Below, in pieces: positions 24,401-34,089 of a stretch of 64,000 nucleotides of DNA. The position numbers and the translations under genes are program-made. The stretch is from Thermosulfuriphilus ammonigenes (GTDB lineage: Bacteria; Desulfobacterota; Thermodesulfobacteria; Thermodesulfobacteriales; ST65). The notes beneath the pieces were generated by a model. It was not told the origin of the DNA, made no database searches, and worked only from the letters and a program-made list of their open reading frames with translations. The stretch's first letter is position 1. Every line of letters begins with the position of its first letter. Where the stretch lies: NCBI RefSeq assembly GCF_011207455.1, contig NZ_CP048877.1, forward strand, positions 1,170,576-1,234,575, written 5' to 3'.

Positions 24401-25084
24401 ATGTTAGCCACTCAATTAGTAGAAAATGGTCTGTCTTTAAAGAAAGCCCTTCGCCTGGTGGGCCTTGCCAAGTCCTCCTACTTCTATCAAAGCAAAAGAG
24501 CTTCCTTAGATAAGGCCTGGGCCAAAAGATTAAAAGAGCTTGCCCTTAAGAATCCGGCTTATGGCTACCGCAGACTCTGGGCCCTTCTGAGACGAGAAGG
24601 ATTCAAGGTGGGACTCAAGAGAGTCTACACCTTATACAGAAAGCTGGGCTTAGCTTTATCCTTTCGTAAAAAGCGAGGGTATCGAAAGAGTCAGGTTCCG
24701 GAGGATACCTTTCCTCTTGAGCCGGCAAGGAGGCCTCTTAAGCGCTGGAGCATAGATTTCAAGGAAAAGAGGCTTTCTGATGGGAGCAAGGTCAGAATTC
24801 TACAGGTTTTGGATGAAGCCGTGAGGTATTTGCTTGGAGGCTGGTGGGACAGAAGGATAAGCGGGGAGGAGGCGGCAGAATATTTTGATCACTTATGTCG
24901 GACCTATGGTCCTCCGAATGAGATTCGGAGGGACGATGGGCCTGAGTTTCGGTCCGGGGCCTTCCAGGAGGTCCGGCAGAAGTGGCGGATCAAGGAGAGG
25001 GTAATTCCTCCGGGCAGTCCATACTGGAACGGATTCATCGAAAGCTTTCACGGGAAAAGGGGGGGCAGGAGAAATTTTGTGTAA
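24401..25084 (+). pseudogene. IS3-family transposase OrfB, C-terminally truncated
   Basis: The integrase-like catalytic subunit. It has the N-terminal HTH_21 region (NPAYGYRRLWALLRREG) and the DDE-type core with WSIDFKE (first Asp), RRDDGPEF (second Asp) and NGFIESFHGK (Glu). All three catalytic residues are present, but the frame leaves the family after FHGK (about residue 219) and ends in foreign codons at 25084. Family members continue roughly 50-60 residues more. The break coincides with the outer end of the IS256-family element, so the copy is probably inactive. Expression would also need the -1 slip at 24369-24376. Confidence 0.85.
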
Positions 25085-26411
25085 GGGTAAAATTTGGAAG
25101 ACCTCAAAAGGAGGGAGGTTATGCCCAGACGCAAACTTGAACCCTATCCCTTCCCTGAGGACTGGCTCGAAGAAATGGTTAAAAGAATTTGGGAAGCCAA
25201 AGCCAAAGGCCAAAAGCCCATTCTCTCTCAACTGCTTGAATCCCTTATCAATGCCATCATGGTTAAGGAACGCGAGCTCTTCCTCAAAAAATCACCTTGA
25301 AAACTCCGCTAACGGCTTCTACCACAGAAACCTCTACCTCTCCTTCGGTAACCTCAATCTCAAAATCCCTAGAGTCCGAATTGGCCATTCTTTTAGGCCC
25401 GCCATCCTTCCCGAACGCTGGAAACGCGTCGATAAAGACTACGAAGAACTGCTCATCGCCATGCTGGCCAACGGCTACTCCAAAGCCCAAATCCAAAGAA
25501 CTTTGAAGAAATTAGGTCTCCCCTATTCCGAAGAATCCCTAGAAGATGTCCTCGAGTTCATCCAGGAAAAGCTCGACTTCTACCGCAAACAGCCCCTTAA
25601 ACCCGACTGGTTCGCCGTCTTTATTGATGCCTACTGGGGAAAAATCAAAGATCCAGAGTCCGGAACCCTGCGAGATCTCTCCGTCTTTGTGGCCCTGGGA
25701 ATAGATTTCACCGGGACCAAACACATCCTTGGCTTCTGGCCGCTTAAAGGCCGTGAATCAAAGGCCTTCTGGATAGAAGTGCTTCAGGACCTCATAAATC
25801 GAGGTCTCAAAAGACCTCTCCTTTTCGTGACCGATGATTTCCGGGGCCTAACCGAAGTCATAAAACAACTCTTCCCCTACGCCCAGCATCAGCTCTGTCT
25901 CCTCCACCTCCAGCGAAACCTTAAGGCCAAGCTCTCCACAAAAGCCTATCGCAAAGTGAGATCCCTCTTTGCCAAGCTCCGCATAGCCTCTGACAAACAA
26001 GAAGGCGAAAGGCTCTTTGCAGAACTTTGCCAGGTGGTCAAGGAAGAATATCTGGACTGGGGACAGAGTCTGGAAAATAAGGCCTTTCACTACCTGGCTT
26101 TCCTGGATTATCCTCAAGAGGTCCGTAAACACATTTACTCCACCAACCCCGTAGAAAGTATTAACGCCGGGTTGGAAAGAATGGCCATAGATCTTGGAAA
26201 TTACTTCCCTTCGGAAAGGGCCCTAGAGGTGAATCTTTTCGTCCAGATGGCTAATCTTCAGGATCGATGGTGGAGAAAACCTATGCCCAGTGTTCAAGCC
26301 GTAAGCTATGAACTCCAGCAGAAGTTCATCTTGACCTATGAACTTGAAGCAGTACTCTAAAATGGAAAAAGTACCTGTTAAGCCTTACACAAAATTCCCT
26401 ATAGGCCCCCT
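25058..26411 (+). mobile_element. IS256-family insertion sequence inside IS3 orfB
   Basis: About 1.35 kb with one transposase gene. The inverted repeats share an exact 14-base core, AATTTTGTGTAAGG at 25073-25086 and its complement at 26383-26396. Outer matches (AGGGGG at the same offset) extend the imperfect ends to 25058-25086 and 26383-26411. No 8-9-base target duplication is seen at these borders. The right flank does not continue the interrupted orfB, indicating an adjacent deletion or a later rearrangement. Confidence 0.75.
25121..26360 (+). pseudogene. IS256-family (mutator) transposase, single-base frameshift
   Basis: The N-terminal part (59 codons from the ATG at 25121, GGAGG upstream) and the remainder are in different frames. 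The change is at a six-A tract (25286-25291). Removing one A gives a continuous 412-residue protein running ERELFLKNHLENSANGFYHR across the join, which is the expected family sequence. Catalytic residues are visible in FIDAYWGK (first Asp), VTDDFRGL (second Asp) and STNPVESINAGLER (Glu). The copy is disabled, or rescued by slippage at the A-tract, or the extra base is an assembly error. Confidence 0.88.
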
Positions 26412-26474
26412 GGACTTTGGTCTTAAGAGAAAGCGGAGTAGGGAAGAGTTCACAGCCTATTTCTTGGCAGAAAG

Positions 26475-27395
26475 TTAGCTTACAAAAAGTTCTGTACTCA
26501 GGTAGCGTTCCCCAGTATCTGGCAGTATGCAGACAATAACTTTGCCTCGCGATTCAGGGCGTCGGGCCACCTCCAGGGCGGCCCAAGTTGCCGCCCCTGC
26601 GGATATGCCAGCCAGGATTCCTTCTTCTCTGGCCAGACGTCTAGCCGTCTCCATCGCCACCTCGGATTTTACCTGAACAACCTCATCAATTATCTGAAGA
26701 TTAAGAATTTTGGGGATAAAGCCCGCTCCTATACCTTGTATTTTGTGAGGCCCTGGAGCCCCTCCCGAGAGGACAGGAGACTCCGCTGGCTCCACGGCCA
26801 CGGCCCGAAAGGATGGTTTCCGAGCCTTAATAACCTCGGAGACCCCGGTAATGGTCCCCCCTGTTCCCACTCCCGCTACCAGAATATCCACCCGACCCTG
26901 GGTATCCCGCCAGATCTCCTCAGCTGTGGTGCGACGATGGATTTCAGGATTAGCAGGGTTTGAGAACTGATCTGGCATATAAGCGTTGGGGATCTCCTGA
27001 AGCAGCTCCTTGGCCTTTTCGATGGCGCCACGCATTCCCAGCTCCCCGGGCGTGAGGACAAGTCGGGCCCCAAAATGTTTAAGGAGGGCCCTTCTCTCCA
27101 GGCTCATGGTCTCTGGCATGGTGAGAACAAGGGAATACCCTCGAGCGGCACAGACAAAGGCCAAGGCAATACCCGTGTTGCCGCTGGTGGGTTCGATAAT
27201 AGTTGTTCCCGGCCCAATGAGGCCCTGCCTTTCAGCAGCCTCAATCATAGCCAGACCGATGCGATCTTTGACACTGGAGAGAGGATTCCGTGACTCCAGT
27301 TTTCCGTATATCTCTGCTTTTAGACCCTGAGCGATTCGAGTCAGGCGCACAAGAGGCGTTCGGCCAATAAGCTCGGTAATGTTGTTAACAACCAT
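26475..27395 (-). CDS. cysK: Cysteine synthase A
   Basis: A PLP enzyme (306 residues) joining O-acetylserine and sulfide to cysteine. PLP-binding Lys is in SSVKDRIG near residue 43, the substrate loop is TSGNTGIAL near 70, and the phosphate loop is [10 protein letters not shown] near 176. The C-terminal GISAGAA is also present. I prefer the ATG at 27395, which has AGGGG 7 bases upstream. The GTG at 27401 overlaps the previous stop but leaves almost no room for the ribosome site. It is last in the met/cys operon, directly after cysE, its usual complex partner. The accessory island begins at its 3' end. Confidence 0.96.
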   Translation of the reverse strand: MVVNNITELIGRTPLVRLTRIAQGLKAEIYGKLESRNPLSSVKDRIGLAMIEAAERQGLIGPGTTIIEPTSGNTGIALAFVCAARGYSLVLTMPETMSLERRALLKHFGARLVLTPGELGMRGAIEKAKELLQEIPNAYMPDQFSNPANPEIHRRTTAEEIWRDTQGRVDILVAGVGTGGTITGVSEVIKARKPSFRAVAVEPAESPVLSGGAPGPHKIQGIGAGFIPKILNLQIIDEVVQVKSEVAMETARRLAREEGILAGISAGAATWAALEVARRPESRGKVIVCILPDTGERYLSTELFVS

Positions 27396-27397
27396 TT

Positions 27398-28339
27398 TCA
27401 CACCCCTAAGTTTTTCCTGATCTTTCGAAGAAGATGAAGCTCTGGAGCCTTAAGTAAGACCTTGGTGTCTGGAGGAACACTTTCTGTGAGCCAGACGTTT
27501 CCACCAATGATGGAGCGAGCTCCGATAACCGTCTCTCCACCAAGGATGGTGGCGTTAGAATAGATGATAACATCGTCTTCGATTGTAGGATGACGCTTAC
27601 GATAGCGGAGTTCCTCCACAGCCTCCTTGGGGACAGAAAGGGCTCCTAAAGTAACTCCCTGGTAGATCCTTACCCGTTCACCGATAATAGTTGTCTCGCC
27701 GATAACCACACCAGTTCCGTGATCAATAAAGAAACTTCGACCAATGGTAGCCCCCGGATGGATGTCGATTCCGGTCAGACTATGGGCATGCTCGGTCATG
27801 ATACGGGGGATAAAGGGGACTTTGAGGCGGTAGAGTTCATGGGCCATCCGGTAGATGCTTATAGCGAGAAAGCCCGGGTAGCAGAAGATAATCTCATGGC
27901 GGCTTTTGGCCGCCGGATCCCCTGTGAGGGCGGCCTCAATGTCTGTTAGGAGAATGCTCTTTATCTCTGGGAGCTTCTGGATAAACTTTAGGGCCAGCTC
28001 CTCCCCCAAAGTTGATACAGGGAGCCCCTCTCCCCTACTTAAAGCCTCATACCTTAAGGCCAGGTTGATCTGACGAGAAAGCTCCTCAAAAAGACGGTTT
28101 ATCTCTTCTCCTAGATAATACTGAAGATTTTCTGGATTGATATTGGTCTGTGAAAAGTATCCCGGGAAGAGGATCCTTCTGGCCCGATGGATAATGCGGA
28201 CCACCTCTTCGTGAGAGGGGATAGGAAGAGTGCCAGTTCGATCCCAGTAACCCCTCTCCTCCCAAGAGGCAGCCAAGTGATCCACCACTGAATGAAGCTC
28301 GCGGTACCAGTTTGGACCCTTGTCTGAAGGCTTAGTCAT
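27398..28339 (-). CDS. cysE: Serine O-acetyltransferase (EpsC/CysE)
   Basis: Makes O-acetylserine from serine and acetyl-CoA. 313 residues: an alpha-helical N-terminal domain (to about 170), then a left-handed beta-helix with hexapeptide repeats ([37 protein letters not shown]). Catalytic His/Asp lie in the HPGATIG and DHGTG region. The long form with an N-terminal extension matches the EpsC subgroup. The ATG at 28339 has GGGAAG upstream; a TTG at 28354 is less likely. The C-terminus ends Gly-Val rather than the Ile that docks into CysK, so complex formation may be weak. Confidence 0.94.
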   Translation of the reverse strand: MTKPSDKGPNWYRELHSVVDHLAASWEERGYWDRTGTLPIPSHEEVVRIIHRARRILFPGYFSQTNINPENLQYYLGEEINRLFEELSRQINLALRYEALSRGEGLPVSTLGEELALKFIQKLPEIKSILLTDIEAALTGDPAAKSRHEIIFCYPGFLAISIYRMAHELYRLKVPFIPRIMTEHAHSLTGIDIHPGATIGRSFFIDHGTGVVIGETTIIGERVRIYQGVTLGALSVPKEAVEELRYRKRHPTIEDDVIIYSNATILGGETVIGARSIIGGNVWLTESVPPDTKVLLKAPELHLLRKIRKNLGV

Positions 28340-28343
28340 AAGG

Positions 28344-28961
28344 TCACTTCCCAATCATGAAGATACCGTAAGTAGCCCTTAAGTTGGCCAGAAAGCGAAC
28401 TACGTTGCCTTGACGGTCTTGATTATAGGTACTCACGGCGGCCTCTTTGATTACCTTATAACCTAAATCATAAACAAATTTGCGAAAGTCCTTGATAGTA
28501 ATCACCCGGATATTAGGGCTGTTATACCATTCATAGGGTAGCTGGGGGTTCTTAGGGGCTCGCCCTCGAAGGAGAAGATCGAAGCGAATAGTCCAATGGC
28601 TGAAATTAGGGAAGCTAACAATAACCCGGCGGCCAATTCTTAAGAGAGATTGCAGAAGAACATGGGGCTCATATATCTGCTGCAAGGTCTGGCTGAGAAT
28701 GACGAAATCAAAGCTCTGATCTGGATAATCGAGGACTTCTTCGTTTAGATCCCCCTGAATAACAGAAAGGCCTTTCCTGATGCATTCTCTAACCTCGGCT
28801 TCATCTTTTTCGATACCGATACCCCGTATTCCCTTGTGTTCTTTAAGATACAGGAGAAGTTCTCCCCGGCCACAGCCAAGATCAATAACCTTGGCCCCCG
28901 GTTCAATCCAAGAGGCAATAATTTGAAGATCAAAGCGTAGGCGTTTAGAGTTCAAATTCAT
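28344..28961 (-). CDS. metW: Methionine biosynthesis protein MetW
   Basis: A 205-residue SAM-dependent-methyltransferase-fold protein. The glycine-rich motif [12 protein letters not shown] near residue 25 is intact. In proteobacteria MetW works with MetX, the homoserine acetyltransferase, and the pair is almost always adjacent. Here the metX end overlaps its start by 17 bases. The [21 protein letters not shown] and [11 protein letters not shown] segments are typical of the family. The methyl acceptor, if any, is unknown. Confidence 0.94.
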   Translation of the reverse strand: MNLNSKRLRFDLQIIASWIEPGAKVIDLGCGRGELLLYLKEHKGIRGIGIEKDEAEVRECIRKGLSVIQGDLNEEVLDYPDQSFDFVILSQTLQQIYEPHVLLQSLLRIGRRVIVSFPNFSHWTIRFDLLLRGRAPKNPQLPYEWYNSPNIRVITIKDFRKFVYDLGYKVIKEAAVSTYNQDRQGNVVRFLANLRATYGIFMIGK

Positions 28962-30117
28962 GGCTTACTCGGTCAAGGAAACTACTTATAAGCTCCGAGA
29001 GATCATCATTGGGAATCAAAAAGGCATCGTGCCCCCAGTCGGCCTCTATCTCACAGAAGCTGACATCTAATTCGTTTTTTTTCATGGCCTTAACCATTTC
29101 TTTGGATTGAAAGGTGGGATAAAGCCAATCAGAAGAAAAAGAGATCACCAGGAATCGAGCCCTGGCCTTAGAGAAGGCCTTAACCAGAGAGCCATCTCCA
29201 TGTTGGTGTTTGACATCAAAATAGTCAGCGGCCTTGGTAATGTAGAGAAAGGAATTGGCGTCAAAACGCTCGACAAATTTCCGGCCCTGATACCGCAGAT
29301 AGCTTTCTACCTGAAAATCCACACCAAAATTAAAGGAAAAATTCTTTTTATCTTGAAGGCGACGTCCGAACTTACGCCGTAAGGCCGTATCTGAAAGATA
29401 GGTAATGTGGCCGATCATGCGGGCTACGGCCAGTCCCATATCCGGCCTGGGGCCATCATAGTAGTTACCTCCCCTCCAGTTGGGATCGGCCATGATGGCT
29501 TGACGGGCCACTTCATTAAAGGCGATGGCCAGTGCTGAATGCCTGGTAGTAGTAGCCAAGGGGATGGCGGCGTGAACCATCTCCGGATACCGCAGGGCCC
29601 ACTCCAGCACCTGCATTCCTCCGATAGACCCTCCCACCACGGCCAGGAGTTTGGGGATCCCTAAGTGGTCAATAAGGGCCTTCTGGGCCCGGACCATGTC
29701 TCCGATGGTCACCAGAGGAAAATCCAAAGCATAGGGTCGGCCAGTACGAGGGTTTAAGGAAGAAGGGCCGGTGCTACCAGCACAGCCACCAAGGACATTG
29801 GAGCAGATAACAAAATACCTATCAGTGTCGATTCCCTTACCCGGGCCGACCATGAAGTCCCACCAGCCTGGTTTGGGATCCTCTGGGGTGTAATAGCCGG
29901 CAACATGGGAATCGCCGGAGAGGGCATGAAGAATAAGAATGGCGTTGCTCTTGTCGGCATTAAGGTGCCCATAGGTCTCATAGGCCAGGGTAATGGGCCC
30001 CAACCTGGCCCCACACTCTAAAGAAAATAGGTTTGGGGGCTTGGCGAAGGTAAAAAATCGCTTTTTTACCAGCCCAACAGAGCGACCTTTTTGATCGTGG
30101 GTGATATATTCGCTCAT
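28945..30117 (-). CDS. metX: Homoserine O-acetyltransferase
   Basis: An alpha/beta-hydrolase-fold enzyme (390 residues) that acetylates homoserine, activating it for sulfhydrylation. The nucleophile elbow GGSIGGMQ near residue 157, an early [10 protein letters not shown], the acid DWLYPT near 324 and the final His in ADWGHDAFL near 359 make up the triad. The [19 protein letters not shown] stretch is characteristic. It starts 2 bases after metY and overlaps metW, fitting the direct sulfhydrylation route to methionine. Confidence 0.96.
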   Translation of the reverse strand: MSEYITHDQKGRSVGLVKKRFFTFAKPPNLFSLECGARLGPITLAYETYGHLNADKSNAILILHALSGDSHVAGYYTPEDPKPGWWDFMVGPGKGIDTDRYFVICSNVLGGCAGSTGPSSLNPRTGRPYALDFPLVTIGDMVRAQKALIDHLGIPKLLAVVGGSIGGMQVLEWALRYPEMVHAAIPLATTTRHSALAIAFNEVARQAIMADPNWRGGNYYDGPRPDMGLAVARMIGHITYLSDTALRRKFGRRLQDKKNFSFNFGVDFQVESYLRYQGRKFVERFDANSFLYITKAADYFDVKHQHGDGSLVKAFSKARARFLVISFSSDWLYPTFQSKEMVKAMKKNELDVSFCEIEADWGHDAFLIPNDDLSELISSFLDRVSHEFEL

Positions 30118-30119
30118 GT

Positions 30120-31370
30120 TTAGAGTCTATCTAGAGCCTCCCTGATATCGGCACAGATGTCCTCTACCGCCTCTATCCCCACCGAGAGGCGAAGAAGATC
30201 CGGAGTAATAGAGAGATACTGCCTGGTTTCCTCGGGGAAGGAGAGATACTGGCTAGAGTAAGGATGAATGATCAGGGTCTTACAGTCTCCAAGGTTGGCC
30301 AGATTATAGATAAGACGGAGATTCCGGATAAACCGAAAACAGGTCTCCTGATCCTTGAGCCCAAAAGCGATCATGGCTCCATAACCTTTGTCCTGAAACT
30401 GCCTGTCGGCTACTTCTCGATCTGGATGATCCGGCAGTCCTGGAAACCGAACCCACTTAATCTCTGGCTGCTCAACCAAAAACCGGGCTACCTCCTGGGC
30501 ATTTGCCAGGTGTCGCTCCATGCGCACGGCCAAAGTATCCAGGCCTAGCATGGTCAGATAGGAATGAAGGGGAGCCTGAGTGGTGCCAAAGTTTATGTGG
30601 TGTTCCCGCCAGACCTTATCAAGATAAGCCAAAGGACCTTTACGCTCGACAAACGGTTTAAAATCTTCAAACCGTGGATTTGTCCAATCAAACCGCCCGC
30701 CATCGATAATCACCCCCCCGGTAGCACAGCCGTGGCCACTCAGATATTTGGTGGTGGAGTGAATAACCACGTCTGCCCCCAATTCTAATGGACGGCACAG
30801 ATAGGGAGTGGCCAAGGTGTTATCCACCAAGAGGGGGAGACCATTTTCATGGGCAATCTGGGCTATGGCGGCAATATCCGGAACATCCATTTTTGGGTTG
30901 CCGATGGTTTCAATAAAGACAAATCGCGTCTTCTCATTTATTGCTCCCTTGATGGCCTCCAGATCTGTGGGTTCCACAAAACGGGCTGTAATGCCGTACT
31001 TTTTGAAGACATTGGCAAAAAGGACGTAGGTGGACATAAAAAGAGAATTTCCGGTGACGAACTCATCGCCAGAGCGCAGAAGGGCCAGACAGGCGTTGGC
31101 AACAGCGGCCATTCCTGAGGAAGTGACCACCGCTCCCTGTCCTCCCTCAAGGGCGGCCAGCTTTTCCTCCAGAATTCGATTAGTGGGGTTGGTTAACCGC
31201 ATGTAGATATGGTCGGTACTCTGACCTCCAAAGGCCGCTTGAAGGCTCTCAGCACTTCCATGGCGATGAGAAGCCGTCTGAAAGATGGGGGGCAACGTCG
31301 CCCCCTGCCAAGACTCAGGATGAATACCCTCATGGATAACGCGGGTACGAAAGCGCCAATTCTTAGCCAT
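30120..31370 (-). CDS. metY: O-acetylhomoserine sulfhydrylase
   Basis: A Cys/Met-metabolism PLP enzyme (416 residues) that converts O-acetylhomoserine and sulfide to homocysteine. The PLP Lys is in [12 protein letters not shown] near residue 208. [22 protein letters not shown] (positions near 55-76) and the C-terminal LRLSVGIE are family landmarks. It is first in the operon: AGGAG precedes the ATG, and the promoter at 31428-31456 drives it toward lower coordinates. It is divergent from the Rrf2 regulator. Confidence 0.95.
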   Translation of the reverse strand: MAKNWRFRTRVIHEGIHPESWQGATLPPIFQTASHRHGSAESLQAAFGGQSTDHIYMRLTNPTNRILEEKLAALEGGQGAVVTSSGMAAVANACLALLRSGDEFVTGNSLFMSTYVLFANVFKKYGITARFVEPTDLEAIKGAINEKTRFVFIETIGNPKMDVPDIAAIAQIAHENGLPLLVDNTLATPYLCRPLELGADVVIHSTTKYLSGHGCATGGVIIDGGRFDWTNPRFEDFKPFVERKGPLAYLDKVWREHHINFGTTQAPLHSYLTMLGLDTLAVRMERHLANAQEVARFLVEQPEIKWVRFPGLPDHPDREVADRQFQDKGYGAMIAFGLKDQETCFRFIRNLRLIYNLANLGDCKTLIIHPYSSQYLSFPEETRQYLSITPDLLRLSVGIEAVEDICADIREALDRL

Positions 31371-31402
31371 AAAAATGCTCCTTTTTTGAGTTTTTAAAGG
31401 CC

Positions 31403-31424
31403 TTGCCCTCAGAACTCAGGGCAA
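31403..31424. promoter_or_regulatory. Inverted repeat at the start of the met operon transcript
   Basis: TTGCCCT (31403-31409) and AGGGCAA (31418-31424) are separated by 8 bases. With the promoter below, this would lie at about +1 to +22 of the metY mRNA, so it may be a second operator or a 5'-end hairpin. Confidence 0.35.
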
Positions 31425-31427
31425 CCA

Positions 31428-31456
31428 AATATATACCTATTTAGTATAGATTGCAA
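31428..31456 (-). promoter_or_regulatory. Promoter of metY-metX-metW-cysE-cysK
   Basis: On the minus strand TTGCAA (31451-31456) and TATATT (31428-31433) are exactly 17 bases apart. The leader to the metY ATG is about 50 bases. It is the best promoter match in the divergent region. Confidence 0.6.
31432..31448. promoter_or_regulatory. Palindromic operator candidate between -35 and -10
   Basis: TATAC-N7-GTATA lies wholly between the -35 and the end of the -10 of the met promoter. Rrf2 regulators bind short AT-rich palindromes of this size, and the Rrf2 gene starts 37 bases away on the other strand. A repressor bound here would block RNA polymerase for the operon and perhaps its own gene. Confidence 0.5.
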
Positions 31457-31485
31457 AGCTAGATTTTTGATTTTATAAAGTTAGC

Positions 31486-31935
31486 ATGAAGTTAACTACC
31501 CGCAGTCGGTATGCCACCCGCATGATGGTCGAATTAGCAAGGCACCATCAAAACGGCCCCCTCCAGCTGGGGGAGATCGCCAAAAAACAGCGTCTTTCTC
31601 TCAAGTATCTCGAACAACTGATAATTCCTCTCAAAAAGGCCGGTTTAATTAAAAGCCAGCGTGGCTCAAAAGGGGGCCACATGCTGGCCCGACCTCCAGA
31701 GGAAATCTCCATCTGGGAAATAGTCTCTCTGCTCGAAGGAGATGAGGGAGTAACCCCGTGTGTCAGCTATCCAGACTTGTGTGAAATGAGCGAGACCTGC
31801 CCCACCCGTGATGTCTGGGATCTCCTCTCAGAGGTCATCAGGGAGACCCTCTCCCGAATCACCCTGGCTGAACTGGCCCACCGCTATGAACAAAAGCTTC
31901 AGAAATTCGACAACCAGAAACAAAGGAGAAGTTGA
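31486..31935 (+). CDS. Rrf2 family transcriptional regulator
   Basis: A 149-residue winged-helix regulator. The N-terminal helix-turn-helix has MKLTTRSRYATRMM, the recognition helix LSLKYLEQLI and the wing SQRGSKGGH. Three cysteines sit in the cluster-binding loop as C-x6-C-x5-C (CVSYPDLCEMSETC, near residues 92-105). IscR has C-x5-C-x5-C and binds an Fe-S cluster; CymR lacks these. So an Fe-S-sensing regulator of sulfur amino-acid synthesis is likely. It is divergent from metY and shares the palindrome at 31432-31448. No clear ribosome site precedes the ATG. Confidence 0.92.
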   Translation: MKLTTRSRYATRMMVELARHHQNGPLQLGEIAKKQRLSLKYLEQLIIPLKKAGLIKSQRGSKGGHMLARPPEEISIWEIVSLLEGDEGVTPCVSYPDLCEMSETCPTRDVWDLLSEVIRETLSRITLAELAHRYEQKLQKFDNQKQRRS

Positions 31936-32026
31936 TCTATCTAAATTAACTAAATTAAAGAAACCCTACCAGGAACCAGAACACTAAGAAGTTAGCCCTT
32001 CTATCTGGTCCATACTTTATGAATGT

Positions 32027-32054
32027 TTCTGGCCCCCGTTAACGGGGGCCAGAA
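32027..32054. terminator. Convergent hairpin between rrf2 and mcp
   Basis: A perfect 11-bp stem (arms 32027-32037 and 32044-32054, loop GTTAAC) adjacent to the mcp stop. It lacks a T-run on either side but sits between convergent genes. Confidence 0.6.
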
Positions 32055-32055
32055 G

Positions 32056-34047
32056 CTAATCATCAAGTTTACAGACGGCATCACTTGTTCGGAATTGCTC
32101 CACCACACAATCCAGTTGATTGGCCACCTGTTTTACCCTCTTTGAGGCGTATTGGAGGGTGATAGCGTTCTCGGCCGTCTGGTGGCTTATCTCTCTCACC
32201 TCATCAATTTCTTGGCTGATCACTTTGACACCCTCGGCCCCTTCCCTAACGTTTTCGCTTATCTCCGAGACGGTAGCCGTCTGTTCTTCCACCGCGCTGG
32301 CAATAGTGTTTGAGATGTCGTTCACCTGACCAATAATGTTAGTTATTTCCTCAATGGCCTCTACCGAGAAGCGAGCATCACTCTGAATAGCCTTGATCCT
32401 TTCGGTAATCTCCTCGGTGGCTTTGGCTGTTTGCTTGGCCAGCTCCTTGACTTCATTGGCCACCACGGCAAAGCCCTTGCCGGCCTCCCCGGCCCGGGCC
32501 GCCTCAATGGTGGCATTTAGGGCCAGAAGATTGGTCTGCTCAGCAATCTGACTAATGAGACGGATTACCTCTCCGATCTCCTCCGAAGAGGTCCCTAGAC
32601 GGGAAATGACCTCATTGGCCGTCTGAGCCCGCCCCACGGCCTCATTAACCACCGTGGCCGCGTTATTAGAAGCCTCGGCTATCTCCTTGATGGCCTGAGT
32701 AAGCTCCTCTACAGAGGTGGAAACAGTGTCTATGCTGGTGGCCACAGCCTGGCCATTCTCAGCCACCTGATCCACTTTGTCTTTTAGATTTTGAGCATTC
32801 TTTTCCTCTTCGCTGGAGAGCTCATCCATGGCGGTAGCCGCAGACTTGAGCTTTTCGAGCTCTTCCTTGAGGAGTTTAACGATACCTTCAATCTTATCTA
32901 CAAACTGGTTAAAGGACTGGGCGAGACGCCCCATCTCGTTGCGACCGCGGATCTCAAGGCGCCGGGAAAGATCACCCTCTCCTTTGGCCAGATCCTCAAG
33001 GGCCCGAACTGTCTCCTCCATCTGAGAAAAGATGGTCTTAAGGAAGAGAATCATCAAAAAGGAGCCCAGGGCCAAGATGACCACAAAGGTCAAAAGAAGG
33101 TCTCTATTCATGGCCGTCTTAAGGGCTCTTATTGGAGCAAGATCGTACATGGCCACTACCAGACCAACTGGATTCCCCTGAATATCTTTAAGGGGTTTGG
33201 CCAAAACCCCGTAGAAGGAGACCTCTTCTGTCTGATCCACCCTGGGAGGCACCTTGAGGACTTTCCGGCTTACGTCTTCATTACAGGTGGCCACAACCAC
33301 GTAGGGGCCGACCTCTTGTTTCCCCTTAACAAAGTCTGCCGTCCGGAGAAGCTCCTTCTTAAGGAGGGCCGAAAGCTCCATACCGGGGAGCCGGACAGCA
33401 TGAAAAACGGAATCAAAACTACTTATAGCCTCAACAGAGCCTAAATGTTGGCCATCAGGGGAAATAATAGGCACAATTCCCCGGACCACCAATCCCTTAC
33501 GGCCCACCTCCACTCCAGACACCGGAGTCTTCTCTCGGTTAACCTTAAGGATGGAGAGCCTAAAAGATGAAAGATCATCCCCACCGTCTCCTTTACCAGC
33601 CGGGCGCCAGGTTCTCAGAAGGCTTCGGGCCGGAGGCAGATGGAAGTGGATCTTGGGAAGTTTAAGACTATAAACAGACTCAGACCGTTTTATCGTTTTC
33701 TCAAAATAGGCCCTTAAAGCTGCCCGGGCCCGGGCCTCAGCCTCGGGATGGGGCACACTGAGATCTCCCACCTCCGTGGCCAGCTCCTGGTAGATCTTTA
33801 TCACCTGAGGGTCCTGAGCCATGATGGCCGCCACCCGCAGTAGATCCTTCTCAGCGGCCTTAAGCCCTGTATCTACTGCTGAAAGCTGGCCTTTTAGGCG
33901 ACCATCGATCTCTTGAGCGGTCAGCTTGTGAAAGGTGCGTTGGGCCATAAAGGCCATAGCCAGGACAATCGCTAAGGAAATCAGACCGAAAAAGAAGGTG
34001 ATCCGAAACTTAAAGCTTGTATCCCGCCACCTCTGAAGAATGGTCAT
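32056..34047 (-). CDS. Methyl-accepting chemotaxis protein
   Basis: A 663-residue transmembrane chemoreceptor. Membrane segments are at about residues 13-32 and 322-345, flanking a large periplasmic sensor domain (about 33-320) that may be Cache-like. Then follow HAMP (about 345-400) and a long coiled-coil signalling domain whose hairpin tip reads [32 protein letters not shown] in part (near 500-530). No CheR-docking pentapeptide ends the protein. It is the last gene of the che operon, so it is probably the dedicated receptor. The ligand is unknown. Confidence 0.94.
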   Translation of the reverse strand: MTILQRWRDTSFKFRITFFFGLISLAIVLAMAFMAQRTFHKLTAQEIDGRLKGQLSAVDTGLKAAEKDLLRVAAIMAQDPQVIKIYQELATEVGDLSVPHPEAEARARAALRAYFEKTIKRSESVYSLKLPKIHFHLPPARSLLRTWRPAGKGDGGDDLSSFRLSILKVNREKTPVSGVEVGRKGLVVRGIVPIISPDGQHLGSVEAISSFDSVFHAVRLPGMELSALLKKELLRTADFVKGKQEVGPYVVVATCNEDVSRKVLKVPPRVDQTEEVSFYGVLAKPLKDIQGNPVGLVVAMYDLAPIRALKTAMNRDLLLTFVVILALGSFLMILFLKTIFSQMEETVRALEDLAKGEGDLSRRLEIRGRNEMGRLAQSFNQFVDKIEGIVKLLKEELEKLKSAATAMDELSSEEEKNAQNLKDKVDQVAENGQAVATSIDTVSTSVEELTQAIKEIAEASNNAATVVNEAVGRAQTANEVISRLGTSSEEIGEVIRLISQIAEQTNLLALNATIEAARAGEAGKGFAVVANEVKELAKQTAKATEEITERIKAIQSDARFSVEAIEEITNIIGQVNDISNTIASAVEEQTATVSEISENVREGAEGVKVISQEIDEVREISHQTAENAITLQYASKRVKQVANQLDCVVEQFRTSDAVCKLDD

Positions 34048-34089
34048 TTAACATACCCCTCACTTTAGTATTTACCCTGCCAACAGGTC

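Larger units (their letters stand above)
24041..25057 (+). mobile_element. IS3-family insertion sequence, 3' end missing
   Basis: A left end beginning TGACCTGCTTCCCATTTTTC (24041) is in the style of IS3-family termini that start with TG. It is followed by orfA and orfB in the -1 frame. orfB is cut near 25057 where the IS256-family element begins. No matching right inverted repeat is visible on the far side of that element, so the rest of the IS3 copy was lost. Confidence 0.75.

Noticed and set aside
25292..25301. Programmed +1 frameshift at CCT TGA in the IS256-family transposase
   Set aside because: CCU-UGA is a plausible slip site, but removing one A from the nearby A6 tract restores the conserved residues better, and IS256 elements are not known for +1 shifting.
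23149..26474. Integration site duplication of the tRNA-Leu 3' end
   Set aside because: I found no second copy of the T-arm/acceptor sequence downstream; only a short CCCCGGGC match.
31371..31485. SAM or other riboswitch upstream of metY
   Set aside because: The leader is only about 50 bases and lacks the S-box architecture.
32791..33444. 217-codon plus-strand ORF inside mcp
   Set aside because: Shadow of the real minus-strand gene. The same applies to long frames at 13438-14100, 50093-50683, 7115-7702 and 20048-20947.
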